The position numbers and the translations under genes are program-made. Below the pieces are notes generated by a model that ran no database searches, was not told the origin of the DNA, and worked only from the letters and a program-made list of their open reading frames with translations. 16,099 nucleotides of DNA, taken from contig JBBDMS010000049.1 in the NCBI GenBank assembly GCA_040878185.1, positions 1-16,099 on the forward strand, written 5' to 3'. Source of the stretch: JAWXBK01 sp040878185 (GTDB taxonomy: Bacteria; Pseudomonadota; Alphaproteobacteria; Dongiales; Dongiaceae). Shown piece by piece: positions 6,631 through 12,114 of this stretch (positions are counted from its first letter, which is position 1; each line of letters opens with the position of its first letter).

Positions 6631-7937
6631 CACCAGGCGAACGGATCGTAATCGGCTTCGGCGAGCGGCCGCAGCCCGGCCCGTTTCAGCGGATCGGGCA
6701 GCGCGAGTGCGAGATAGCGGAACGCATCCGCCGCATTGCTGGTCCAGTCATGCAGCGGCCGCAGCCGCCACACGCCGCTTTTCAGGTCGCGGTCGCGGCG
6801 ATATTGCCTGAGCGCCTCGATCCCGCGTGTGGCCTTGTCGCGATCGAACCAGCAGCGCGGCAAGGTAAGCCGCGCCGCGTTGATCCCGTCCTCGAGCGAG
6901 AGATTGCGCACGATCTTTGCGCGGATGCCGAGCGACTGCAGCGTCTCGATCCGGCTGCGTCCGCTGCCGAGCTCGCGCACCGCGGCATCGTGCGGCAGGA
7001 AATGATCGCCGTACACATAAGGCCGCTCGCCAAGCCGCTTGGCATAGTGATCGAGCCCGACACCCGAGGCTTCGTAATAGTCGATCAGGCGGATTTCCGT
7101 GCCGACCGCCTGGCAGAACCAGATCGCGGTCGCATCGCCGATCCCCAGATCCCAGGCCGTATGCACCGGCAGACGCGGCTCCCATGGGACGCGCCCGATC
7201 CGGCTTTCGCGCTCGGCCGCTGCGATCAGGTCGCCGTAATAGGCGCCGACGATCGCCGCCTGGAAACTGCATTCGAACTCCTGCGCATATTCCGCCTCGG
7301 ACATGACCTGCCGGGCGGCGGCAAGCTCCGCTTCCGGCAGCACGCCGGTCGCGCTCGCCGGGTAAAGCGCGGTCTGCCAGTCCGGGTCGCCGCGTTCGGT
7401 CAGATCGGATGCCATGCGATGCAGCTCATAAAAGGCGTTCCGGCCGCGCGGCGTGCCGATGAAGATCGCCCAGCCTTCGCGGTCGGCGAGCGCCGGGCGG
7501 ATGATCTCGGTAAACGCGCGCGGCGACATCTGCGCGTATTCGTCCAGCACCACCCCGTCGAGATAGATGCCGCGCAGCGCATCGGGATTGTCGGCACCGA
7601 GCAGCGCGATCCGCGCGCCGTTCGGCAGGTCGACGCGCAGCTCGGTCTCGTGTTTGCGGATCTCGGGGATCGGCGCGCTGAAATGCTTCAGATAGTCCCA
7701 GGCCGCCGCCTTCGCCTGCTTGTAGAGCGGCGCGAGATAGGCATAGCGCGGCCGCTCGCGCTCGCAGGTCGCGGCGGCGCGGATCAGATGGTTGATGCAG
7801 AGCACCGTCTTGCCGAACCGGCGGTGGCAGACGAGCACGTTGAAGCGGCGCATCCGCTCATGCAGCGCACGCTGCAGCGGTCGCGGCCTATAGGGCAGAC
7901 GGATGACGGAAGGTCCGGATTGCACAGAGGCAGCCAC
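6630..7937 (-). CDS. Phage terminase large subunit
   Basis: A 435-residue packaging motor that drives DNA into the procapsid through the portal and cuts it. The ATPase half shows a Walker A-type motif CHRRFGKT at 37-44 (Lys43), Walker B GVVLDEYA at 128-135 (Asp132, Glu133), and coupling motif III GTPRG at 161-165. The nuclease half shows AWDLG at 261-265 (Asp263), LPHDAA (Asp317) and NAADAFRYLALA (Asp404), the expected acidic triad of the RNase H-like terminase nuclease. Length and motif spacing are normal. The start is GTG at 7937 with AGGAGG about 9 bases upstream. It ends in a TGATG overlap with the Gp13-like gene. It is separated from the small terminase-like gene by an unusual 324-base gap. 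Confidence 0.96.
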   Translation of the reverse strand: MAASVQSGPSVIRLPYRPRPLQRALHERMRRFNVLVCHRRFGKTVLCINHLIRAAATCERERPRYAYLAPLYKQAKAAAWDYLKHFSAPIPEIRKHETELRVDLPNGARIALLGADNPDALRGIYLDGVVLDEYAQMSPRAFTEIIRPALADREGWAIFIGTPRGRNAFYELHRMASDLTERGDPDWQTALYPASATGVLPEAELAAARQVMSEAEYAQEFECSFQAAIVGAYYGDLIAAAERESRIGRVPWEPRLPVHTAWDLGIGDATAIWFCQAVGTEIRLIDYYEASGVGLDHYAKRLGERPYVYGDHFLPHDAAVRELGSGRSRIETLQSLGIRAKIVRNLSLEDGINAARLTLPRCWFDRDKATRGIEALRQYRRDRDLKSGVWRLRPLHDWTSNAADAFRYLALALPDPLKRAGLRPLAEADYDPFAW

Positions 7938-7984
7938 GATGAAGCGCCTCCTGTAACGAAACGACCTACCGTGATGGAAACGCT

Positions 7985-8027
7985 CTCAACCTGCCGCCCC
8001 AAGCTTGTCGAAGGGCGGAAGGTTGAG
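7985..8027. repeat. Palindromic repeat, copy 1
   Basis: Outer arms CTCAACCT (7985-7992) and AGGTTGAG (8020-8027), inner arms CCGCCC (7994-7999) and GGGCGG (8013-8018), with one mismatched pair between them. The loop carries the core AAGCTTGTCGAA on the plus strand. Confidence 0.85.
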
Positions 8028-8029
8028 GG

Positions 8030-8058
8030 CCTCATGGTTCGACAAGCTCACCATGAGG
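8030..8058. repeat. Palindromic repeat, copy 2 (core inverted)
   Basis: Perfect 9-bp arms CCTCATGGT (8030-8038) and ACCATGAGG (8050-8058). The 11-base loop TCGACAAGCTC is the reverse complement of the core seen in copies 1 and 3, so this copy lies in the opposite orientation. Confidence 0.88.
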
Positions 8059-8082
8059 GCCGAGCGAACGTTCGCGATACCA

Positions 8083-8121
8083 AACATCCTCATCCTGAGC
8101 TCGTCGAAGGATGAGGATGTT
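8083..8121. repeat. Palindromic repeat, copy 3
   Basis: Perfect 14-bp arms (AACATCCTCATCCT at 8083-8096; AGGATGAGGATGTT at 8108-8121) around the 11-base loop GAGCTCGTCGA. The arm sequence with this loop is of the ATCCTGAGC..GTCGAAGGAT type that I associate with intergenic repeats in alphaproteobacterial genomes. Confidence 0.9.
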
Positions 8122-8161
8122 CAGGGCCGAACAGGGCCATCAGCAAACTCGCCGGCCAAAC

Positions 8162-8190
8162 AAAAAGGCGGCCCGGTTTCCCGGTCGCCT
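8162..8190 (-). terminator. Intrinsic terminator after the small terminase-like gene
   Basis: On the minus strand an 8-pair G/C-rich stem (AGGCGACC pairing with GGCCGCCT through one G-U pair, 8190-8166) is followed by TTTTTG and more T-rich sequence (8166-8160). It should stop transcripts coming from the small terminase gene and also those from the promoter at 8242-8214. Confidence 0.75.
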
Positions 8191-8213
8191 CTCGCGAGCA
8201 TCGCATTAACGAG

Positions 8214-8242
8214 ACTATAGGACTTTGATCCTACACCGTCAA
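8214..8242 (-). promoter_or_regulatory. Near-consensus sigma70-type promoter, leftward
   Basis: Minus strand TTGACG at 8242-8237, exactly 17 bases, then TATAGT at 8219-8214; each hexamer differs from consensus at one position. The predicted transcript start is near 8207. The spacer holds an inverted repeat TAGGA-CTTTGA-TCCTA (8218-8233) that touches the -10 box and could be an operator. The terminator at 8190-8162 begins only about 17 bases past the start. Confidence 0.7.
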
Positions 8243-8261
8243 GAAAAATCGCGCGCGGCGC

Positions 8262-8606
8262 TCACGATTCCCACGCGAGCTTCACTGTCCGCTCGCCTGC
8301 GTCACTTTCGCCTGCCGACGCCTTGCCATATCCCCAGGTCAGGATCTGCGTCGCCGCCGCGACCCGGGCGGCGGCCGGCGCGCTTGCATCTTGCATGACC
8401 GCGACGAACGCCTCGAGCGCGGCCCGCGTATGTTGCCGCGCGAGCATCGCGATATCTTCGCCCCGCTTTGCCCGCGGCGCGCGCGTCGTTTCCGGCGCGA
8501 CAGGCAACGCAATTGCAGGCACGGCTGGCGACGCATCGGCCGACGAGGCGGCTGCTTCGCTGTCGACGCCCTTGTTGCGCGCCTTCGTCTTCGTGCTCTT
8601 CTTCAT
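8262..8606 (-). CDS. Probable terminase small subunit / DNA-packaging protein
   Basis: A 114-residue protein. The N-terminal 50 residues are Lys-, Ala- and Ser-rich and probably disordered. The C-terminal half (IAMLARQHTRAALEAFVAVM, then ASAPAAARVAAATQILTWGYGKA) matches the helical pattern of small phage packaging proteins often found just upstream of the large terminase gene, with the characteristic 'AAARVAAA..IL..GYGKA' ending. The small subunit recognises phage DNA and regulates the large subunit. The ATG at 8606 overlaps the upstream stop as ATGA and has GGGGAG about 6 bases upstream, so translation is likely coupled. No classical helix-turn-helix is obvious, so the assignment relies on this pattern and on position. 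Confidence 0.6.
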   Translation of the reverse strand: MKKSTKTKARNKGVDSEAAASSADASPAVPAIALPVAPETTRAPRAKRGEDIAMLARQHTRAALEAFVAVMQDASAPAAARVAAATQILTWGYGKASAGESDAGERTVKLAWES

Positions 8607-9253
8607 TGCGTCTCCCCGCTGCGCCTGATCGGGCGCGCCGCCGTCGGGTCGAGGCTCGCATAGCGATGCGTCTCCATCCGTCCGGCCCGCGCCGCGGCGA
8701 TCCCGAAACAGGCCGCCAGGATCGCAAGCCCGTTGCGGATCGCGCGAAGTTCGGCCGAGCGCCGCAGCGAAGCCGGCAGGCGGCGGCCCGGTTGCACGCT
8801 CGTGAGGAACGACGGCGTCATCTGGAACACGATCAGGTTTTCGGTCGCATCGCAGACATCGCGCCCGCCAGCCAGAAGCCGGTTCTTCGCATGGCGAAAG
8901 CGGCGCTGGATCGCCACGCGTTCATGGTCGGGCCCGTCGCGATCGAGTTCCGGCAGCGCGCGCCGGACGGATTCACCCGGCAGCGCATCCTGGAGCTTGG
9001 TCGCCGCCGGCGGCATATAACCGGTCGCGCGGCGATAGAGATAGGCATAGATCGCTGCGCAGCGATGCTCTTCGATCGTCACCAGGCCGAGCGCCAGCAT
9101 GCGCCCCAGCGGATACTCGCTCAGCGCCGGATCGGCACCGGCCGCCGCACCGCCGACAAGCGCGAGCTTGCGGGCGCGCAATTCCGGCGTTCCCTGATCG
9201 GGCCCCGATGTCTGCTTGCGCGGCCGTCCGCCGCGGCTTCGCCGTGCCGGCAT
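8603..9253 (-). CDS. Phage protein of unknown function with AT-hook-like N-terminus
   Basis: A 216-residue protein starting MPARRSRGGRPRKQTSG. GGRPRK at 8-13 resembles an AT-hook DNA-binding motif. The following section (DQGTPELRARKLALVGG, then SEYPLGRMLALGLVTIEEH, then AAIYAYLYRRATGY) recurs, as I recall it, in hypothetical proteins encoded just upstream of terminase genes in proteobacterial phages. The second half is Arg-rich with no recognised domain. GGAG lies 8 bases before the ATG. It follows the 86-residue gene by 5 bases and overlaps the next gene as ATGA, so it is in the packaging operon. A DNA-binding packaging role is possible but unproven; it could alternatively be the true small terminase. 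Confidence 0.7.
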   Translation of the reverse strand: MPARRSRGGRPRKQTSGPDQGTPELRARKLALVGGAAAGADPALSEYPLGRMLALGLVTIEEHRCAAIYAYLYRRATGYMPPAATKLQDALPGESVRRALPELDRDGPDHERVAIQRRFRHAKNRLLAGGRDVCDATENLIVFQMTPSFLTSVQPGRRLPASLRRSAELRAIRNGLAILAACFGIAAARAGRMETHRYASLDPTAARPIRRSGETQ

Positions 9254-9258
9254 GGTCG

Positions 9259-9519
9259 CTACTCCGTACCGTCGTCGCCGTCGTCGCCGACATCATCGTC
9301 CTCATGCTCTTCGTCGATGCCGAGCGCCCATTGCCGCGCCCATTCCACGATCCACAAAGCGCGCTCCGCCGTCATGTCGCTGCAGATCGCCTCGAACTCG
9401 CCGTCCTCGGTGATGCCGACCCCGATCAGCGATTCCCAGCGCCGTTTGGCGACCGCCCCGGCGACCTGCTCCGGCCGCAGCCGGTCCGAAATCGGGAAAT
9501 CGACGACTTTCGAGCTCAT
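9259..9519 (-). CDS. Small acidic-tailed phage protein, first gene of the leftward operon
   Basis: An 86-residue protein starting MSSKVVDFPISDRLRPEQVA. It ends in a strongly acidic tail (about residues 70-86: EEHEDDDVGDDGDDG). The middle (EFEAICSDMTAERALWIVEWARQWAL) looks helical. I do not recognise a domain. An in-frame start seven codons upstream is possible, but the ATG at 9519 has a strong GGGAGG 7-8 bases upstream. It is the first gene after the repressor-side promoter, so it should be the first product when the operon is released. Acidic tails of this kind can occur in DNA-mimic or protein-binding phage proteins, but that is speculation. Confidence 0.75.
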   Translation of the reverse strand: MSSKVVDFPISDRLRPEQVAGAVAKRRWESLIGVGITEDGEFEAICSDMTAERALWIVEWARQWALGIDEEHEDDDVGDDGDDGTE

Positions 9520-9556
9520 TCTTTGCCTCCCTGTTCCCACCCGGCTTTCGCTACGC

Positions 9557-9585
9557 TTGCATTACCGGAATAATTAGACTAAATG
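9557..9585 (+). promoter_or_regulatory. Possible repressor promoter, rightward
   Basis: TTGCAT at 9557-9562, 17 bases, then TAAATG at 9580-9585. This is a weak match. It would place the transcript start near 9592, overlap the leftward promoter face to face, and put the candidate operator at its -10 box. If it is real, the upstream ATG at 9583 cannot be the repressor start. Confidence 0.35.
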
Positions 9586-9599
9586 CGTAATACTGTCAA
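9571..9599 (-). promoter_or_regulatory. Leftward operon promoter
   Basis: Minus strand: a perfect TTGACA -35 (9599-9594). Two possible -10 boxes follow: TCTAAT (9578-9573, five of six consensus bases but a 15-base spacer) or TAATTA (9576-9571, 17-base spacer). The candidate operator GCGTAAT lies in the spacer. It drives the 86-residue gene and probably the packaging operon. Confidence 0.6.
9581..9593. promoter_or_regulatory. Candidate repressor operator 1
   Basis: The 13 bases AAATGCGTAATAC include GCGTAAT (9585-9591). The site lies between the -35 and -10 of the leftward promoter and at the -10 of the possible rightward promoter, where bound repressor would block both. The same motif flanks the downstream promoter. 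Confidence 0.5.
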
Positions 9600-9636
9600 G
9601 GGGAATCGGTGGACATCTGCCGCGCTTTGCGGCGAA

Positions 9637-10326
9637 ATGAGACGCATGGAACCATCTGAAGCTGCTCGCCGCCTGAAGGCGCTTCGTGAACGCGCCGGGT
9701 TGCCGATGCGTGCCGTATCGGAATCGCTCGGCTGGACGTTGACCCGCTATCAACATTACGAGGATCGCTACCGGCGACCTTATCTGCCGCTCGAGTTCGT
9801 GCGACGCCTTGCCGACATCTTCGCGCAGCGCGGCGTCGACCCGGGCGAGGTCATGTCGCTGGCCGGTGTCGGGCCGGGCGGTCTGACTAGCCTGCCCTCC
9901 GCTCCGCCGCCGCTCGTCGGCAACGGCGCGCACCCGATCGGCGGTCGCGATCTGCCTATCATGGGCGCGGTGCGCGGCGGCGCCGAAGGGTTCTTCTTCA
10001 ACGACGGAGAACCCAAGGAATATATACGCCGGCCGCCATTTCTCGAAGGTGCGGCCAACGCCTTCGCGCTCTATGTCGATGGCGACAGCATGGAGCCGCG
10101 CTACTTCGCCGGCGAGATTCTGTACGTCAATCCGAACCGGCCCGTAACGCGCAACTGCTTCGTCGCGGTCGAGCTCACCGATGGCCAGGGACTGATTAAG
10201 CAGTTCCTCCGTCGCGACGATGCGCTGGTCGTCCTGCGCCAGTTCAACGCGCCGAAGGAAATCCGCCTTCAGACCGATCAGGTGCGCCACATCTATCGCA
10301 TCACCGGTGCGGGCGAAGCCGGCTGA
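9637..10326 (+). CDS. Prophage repressor, XRE-type HTH with S24 peptidase domain
   Basis: A 229-residue protein. The N-terminal helix-turn-helix domain is at about residues 5-75 (EAARRLKALRERAGLPMRAV). The C-terminal S24/LexA-like domain is at about 105-225, with the nucleophile in VDGDSMEPRY (Ser151) and the base in GLIKQF (Lys188), spaced as in LexA. Such proteins hold a prophage silent by binding operators. No Ala-Gly or Cys-Gly pair lies about 35-40 residues before Ser151; the only Ala-Gly in the linker side is at 76-77. The frame opens at an ATG at 9583, but that lies inside the promoter and operator region. ATG at 9637 or 9646 fits the domain start, though neither has a clear ribosome binding site. 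It is divergent from the packaging operon. Confidence 0.9.
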   Translation: MRRMEPSEAARRLKALRERAGLPMRAVSESLGWTLTRYQHYEDRYRRPYLPLEFVRRLADIFAQRGVDPGEVMSLAGVGPGGLTSLPSAPPPLVGNGAHPIGGRDLPIMGAVRGGAEGFFFNDGEPKEYIRRPPFLEGAANAFALYVDGDSMEPRYFAGEILYVNPNRPVTRNCFVAVELTDGQGLIKQFLRRDDALVVLRQFNAPKEIRLQTDQVRHIYRITGAGEAG

Positions 10327-10401
10327 CGCTAGGGTCGCGCCGCATCTCCCGCCATCGGAATGGCACCGTGCGGCACCCACAGGCCGGGTTGTCGCCGCCA
10401 T

Positions 10402-10422
10402 TGCGGTTTTCGTAAAACCGCA
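10402..10422. repeat. Perfect 21-base hairpin downstream of the repressor
   Basis: Arms TGCGGTTTT (10402-10410) and AAAACCGCA (10414-10422) around a 3-base CGT loop. No T-run follows on either strand, so it is not a standard terminator. It lies in the 239-base gap (10327-10565) that also carries the operators and promoter of the next gene. It may end repressor transcription, stabilise its 3' end, or be a protein-binding site. Confidence 0.7.
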
Positions 10423-10471
10423 TGCCCAGGCAGGCCGGCGAGGGCAAGATCACGGCAATGTCACAGGTAGA

Positions 10472-10481
10472 ATTACGCATT
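10472..10481. promoter_or_regulatory. Candidate repressor operator 2
   Basis: ATTACGCATT is the reverse complement of AATGCGTAAT, the same 10 bases found in operator 1. It sits six bases upstream of the TTGACT -35 box. Confidence 0.5.
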
Positions 10482-10486
10482 ATTCA

Positions 10487-10515
10487 TTGACTTAAAGATG
10501 GTATTAGCGTAATAA
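10487..10515 (+). promoter_or_regulatory. Rightward promoter for the small phage gene
   Basis: TTGACT (10487-10492), 17 bases, then TAATAA (10510-10515). The -35 is good and the -10 mediocre. Candidate operators lie just upstream and across the -10, so the gene is probably repressed in the lysogen. Confidence 0.5.
10502..10514. promoter_or_regulatory. Candidate repressor operator 3
   Basis: A palindrome TATTA-GCG-TAATA that contains GCGTAAT (10507-10513) and overlaps the -10 box of the rightward promoter. It is the most symmetric copy of the motif. Confidence 0.55.
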
Positions 10516-10565
10516 CGGTCTCCCGCGGGCGCTTTGCCTGCTGCCAGCCAAGGGGAGAACGAGAC

Positions 10566-10889
10566 ATGACCTTCAAATCGCGTGAACTCAGTGTGCTTGC
10601 TTATGCCAACGGGTTCACGCTCTGGCATTACAGAACAGAGGACCCGCTCGATCTCCTGCTCGACCCCACGACGGGCGCCTTCGAGGATGCCGGTTACTTC
10701 GGCGCCGCCTGCGACCTGCTTTGTGCGGGCGACCAGATCACGATCAATCTGAACGGGCGGCCGACACCCGCGATCGCCTGTTTCGTGGTTCAAAACGTCA
10801 ATCCGGGCGGTCAGGTCCGGGTGGCCCCGATCGGCGGCGATCCCCTCGCCCGCTCCGGCCAAACGTCACCCGCCGAGCTCGCAGCCTGA
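10566..10889 (+). CDS. Small phage protein, LSVLAYANGFTLWHYRT type
   Basis: A 107-residue protein starting MTFKSRELSVLAYANGFTLW. The opening segment through HYRTED, followed by DAGYFGAACDLLCAGDQITI and a late VRVAPIGG, is a pattern I recognise from small proteins in proteobacterial phages and prophages, usually near tail or structural genes; the function is not established. There is no signal peptide. The length is typical. AGGGGAGA precedes the ATG at 10566 by about 8-9 bases. It is the last phage gene before the host, has its own promoter with candidate operators, and ends just before a bidirectional terminator, so it is a one-gene unit. Confidence 0.75.
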   Translation: MTFKSRELSVLAYANGFTLWHYRTEDPLDLLLDPTTGAFEDAGYFGAACDLLCAGDQITINLNGRPTPAIACFVVQNVNPGGQVRVAPIGGDPLARSGQTSPAELAA

Positions 10890-10898
10890 GCGCAAACG

Positions 10899-10937
10899 AA
10901 AACCGGACCGCTCCGTGGGAACGGTCCGGCCTTTTCG
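10899..10937. terminator. Bidirectional intrinsic terminator at the prophage-host junction
   Basis: An 8-bp stem CCGGACCG (10903-10910) / CGGTCCGG (10922-10929) with an 11-base loop. On the plus strand it is followed by CCTTTTCGTTTT; on the minus strand by TTTTCGTTTG. It serves the small phage gene (plus) and acuI (minus), which converge here. Confidence 0.85.
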
Positions 10938-10950
10938 TTTTCGTCGAAAG

Positions 10951-11940
10951 TTACGCCCCGATCTCGACCACCAGCCGGCCGCGCATTTTCCCTTCGAGAA
11001 TTTGTTTCGACATGCCCGCGAGATCCTTGAGCGGTGTCGTCTTTGTCATCGCATCCAGCTTCACCGTCGGCAGATCGCTTGCGAGGCGTCGCCACGCTTC
11101 GCGGCGGATCTCGATCGGGCACATCACCGAATCGATACCAATGAGGCGCACGCCGCGCAGCAAAAACGGGATCACCGTCGTCTCGAGTTTGGTGCCGCCC
11201 GCGAGCCCGCAGGCGGCGACGCAGCCGCGATATTTGATCTGCGGCAGGATCGCAGCAAGCGTCGACCCGCCCACCGCATCGACACAGCCCGCCCAGCGTT
11301 CTGAATCGAGCGGCTTGCCCGAAGGTGTCGCGATCGTGTTGCGATCGATGATCTCGGCAGCGCCGAGGCCCTTCAGGTAATCGCTCTCGCTGTCGACGCG
11401 GCCGGTCGAGGCGACCGTTTTGTAGCCGAGCTTCGCCAGGATCGCGGTTGCGACGCTGCCGACGCCGCCGGCCGCACCCGTGACGAGCACATCGCCCGAT
11501 CCCGACTTGATGCCGTTATTCTCGAGCTCCATCACACAGAGCATCGAGGTGAGACCCGCGGTTCCGATCGCCATCGCCTGCTTTGCGGTGAGCCCCGACG
11601 GCCGCTTCACCAGCCAGTCGCCCTTGACGCGCGCCTTGCCCGCATAGCCGCCCCAGCGCGCTTCGCCGACGCGCCAGCCGGTGAGGATCGCCTCGTCGCC
11701 CTTCGTCCAGCCCGGATGGCTCGATTCGATAACCGTGCCGGCAAAATCGACGCCCGGCACATGCGGATAATTCCGTACCAGCCGCCCGAGACCGTTGAGG
11801 ATCATCCCATCCTTGTAGTTGAGCGTCGAATATTCGACCGCGATGGTGACATCGCCTTCCGGCAGCCGGTCCTCGCCGAGTTCCTGGATCGACGATGCGA
11901 CCTTGCCGTCGCTTTCTTCCAGCACGAGCGCCTTGAACAT
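10951..11940 (-). CDS. acuI: Acrylyl-CoA reductase (NADPH) / YhdH-type oxidoreductase
   Basis: A 329-residue medium-chain dehydrogenase/reductase. AcuI reduces acrylyl-CoA to propanoyl-CoA with NADPH, detoxifying acrylyl-CoA formed from DMSP or 3-hydroxypropionate breakdown; related proteins are annotated as quinone oxidoreductases. The N-terminal catalytic fold carries YSTLNYKDGMILNG at 38-51 and VPGVDFAGTV at 61-70. The segment AIGTAGLTSMLCV is at 124-136 and the nucleotide-binding loop GAAGGVGS is at 155-162, with the late segment LAGMSKQILEGKMRGRLVV characteristic of the YhdH/AcuI group. No zinc-ligand cysteines are apparent, as expected. GGAGG lies 9 bases before the ATG at 11940. The gene is alone, divergent from the DUF411 gene. 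The family is secure; the physiological substrate is less so. Confidence 0.88.
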   Translation of the reverse strand: MFKALVLEESDGKVASSIQELGEDRLPEGDVTIAVEYSTLNYKDGMILNGLGRLVRNYPHVPGVDFAGTVIESSHPGWTKGDEAILTGWRVGEARWGGYAGKARVKGDWLVKRPSGLTAKQAMAIGTAGLTSMLCVMELENNGIKSGSGDVLVTGAAGGVGSVATAILAKLGYKTVASTGRVDSESDYLKGLGAAEIIDRNTIATPSGKPLDSERWAGCVDAVGGSTLAAILPQIKYRGCVAACGLAGGTKLETTVIPFLLRGVRLIGIDSVMCPIEIRREAWRRLASDLPTVKLDAMTKTTPLKDLAGMSKQILEGKMRGRLVVEIGA

Positions 11941-12114
11941 GAATTCGATCCTCCGATGTGGCGTTCCGGGCCCAGCCCGGTTGCACGCCTTCTAGCGGAT
12001 GGTGACCCGCCCGGCCAGCGGCGCGGTTTTGCCGCGCCCTCATTCCGCCCGATTCTGCGCTAGGATGCGCACGGTGGAAACTGCCGCCAGTGTCGCGAAC
12101 CGACGGAGATCGCC

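Larger units (their letters stand above)
7938..8261. other. Gene-free gap between small and large terminase genes
   Basis: A 324-base stretch without a supported gene. In minus-strand order it contains a near-consensus promoter (8242-8214), an intrinsic terminator (8190-8162), three palindromes with a shared core (8121-8083, 8058-8030, 8027-7985) and the terminase ribosome binding site. Each is listed separately. Short open frames in it lack ribosome binding sites and any recognisable product. Confidence 0.8.
1..10940. mobile_element. Right-hand part of a podovirus-type prophage
   Basis: A run of phage genes (probable small terminase, large terminase, Gp13-like protein, portal, Bbp19-like protein, probable scaffold) all on the minus strand, plus a divergent S24 repressor and a small phage gene on the plus strand. 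Gene content and order around the portal resemble Bordetella phage BPP-1 and other T7-like podoviruses. The left end lies outside the window. The right end is placed at the bidirectional terminator before acuI, because every gene beyond it is ordinary host metabolism. No integrase, attachment repeat or tRNA target is visible, so the exact boundary is an inference. Confidence 0.85.

Noticed and set aside
6750..8114. 454-codon plus-strand open frame opposite the large terminase
   Set aside because: The minus strand encodes a terminase with all motifs; the plus frame runs through the hairpin cluster and has no recognisable domain.
7985..8121. CRISPR array
   Set aside because: Only three units, stems differ between them, orientation alternates and spacing is irregular; no cas gene nearby.
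9574..10401. 275-codon minus-strand open frame opposite the repressor
   Set aside because: The plus strand has clear HTH and S24 motifs; the reverse product resembles nothing and lacks a plausible ribosome binding site.
1..10940. Gene transfer agent or diversity-generating retroelement
   Set aside because: The portal and terminase are podovirus types rather than RcGTA types. Relatedness to BPP-1 prompted a look for a reverse transcriptase and template/variable repeats, but none is in the window.
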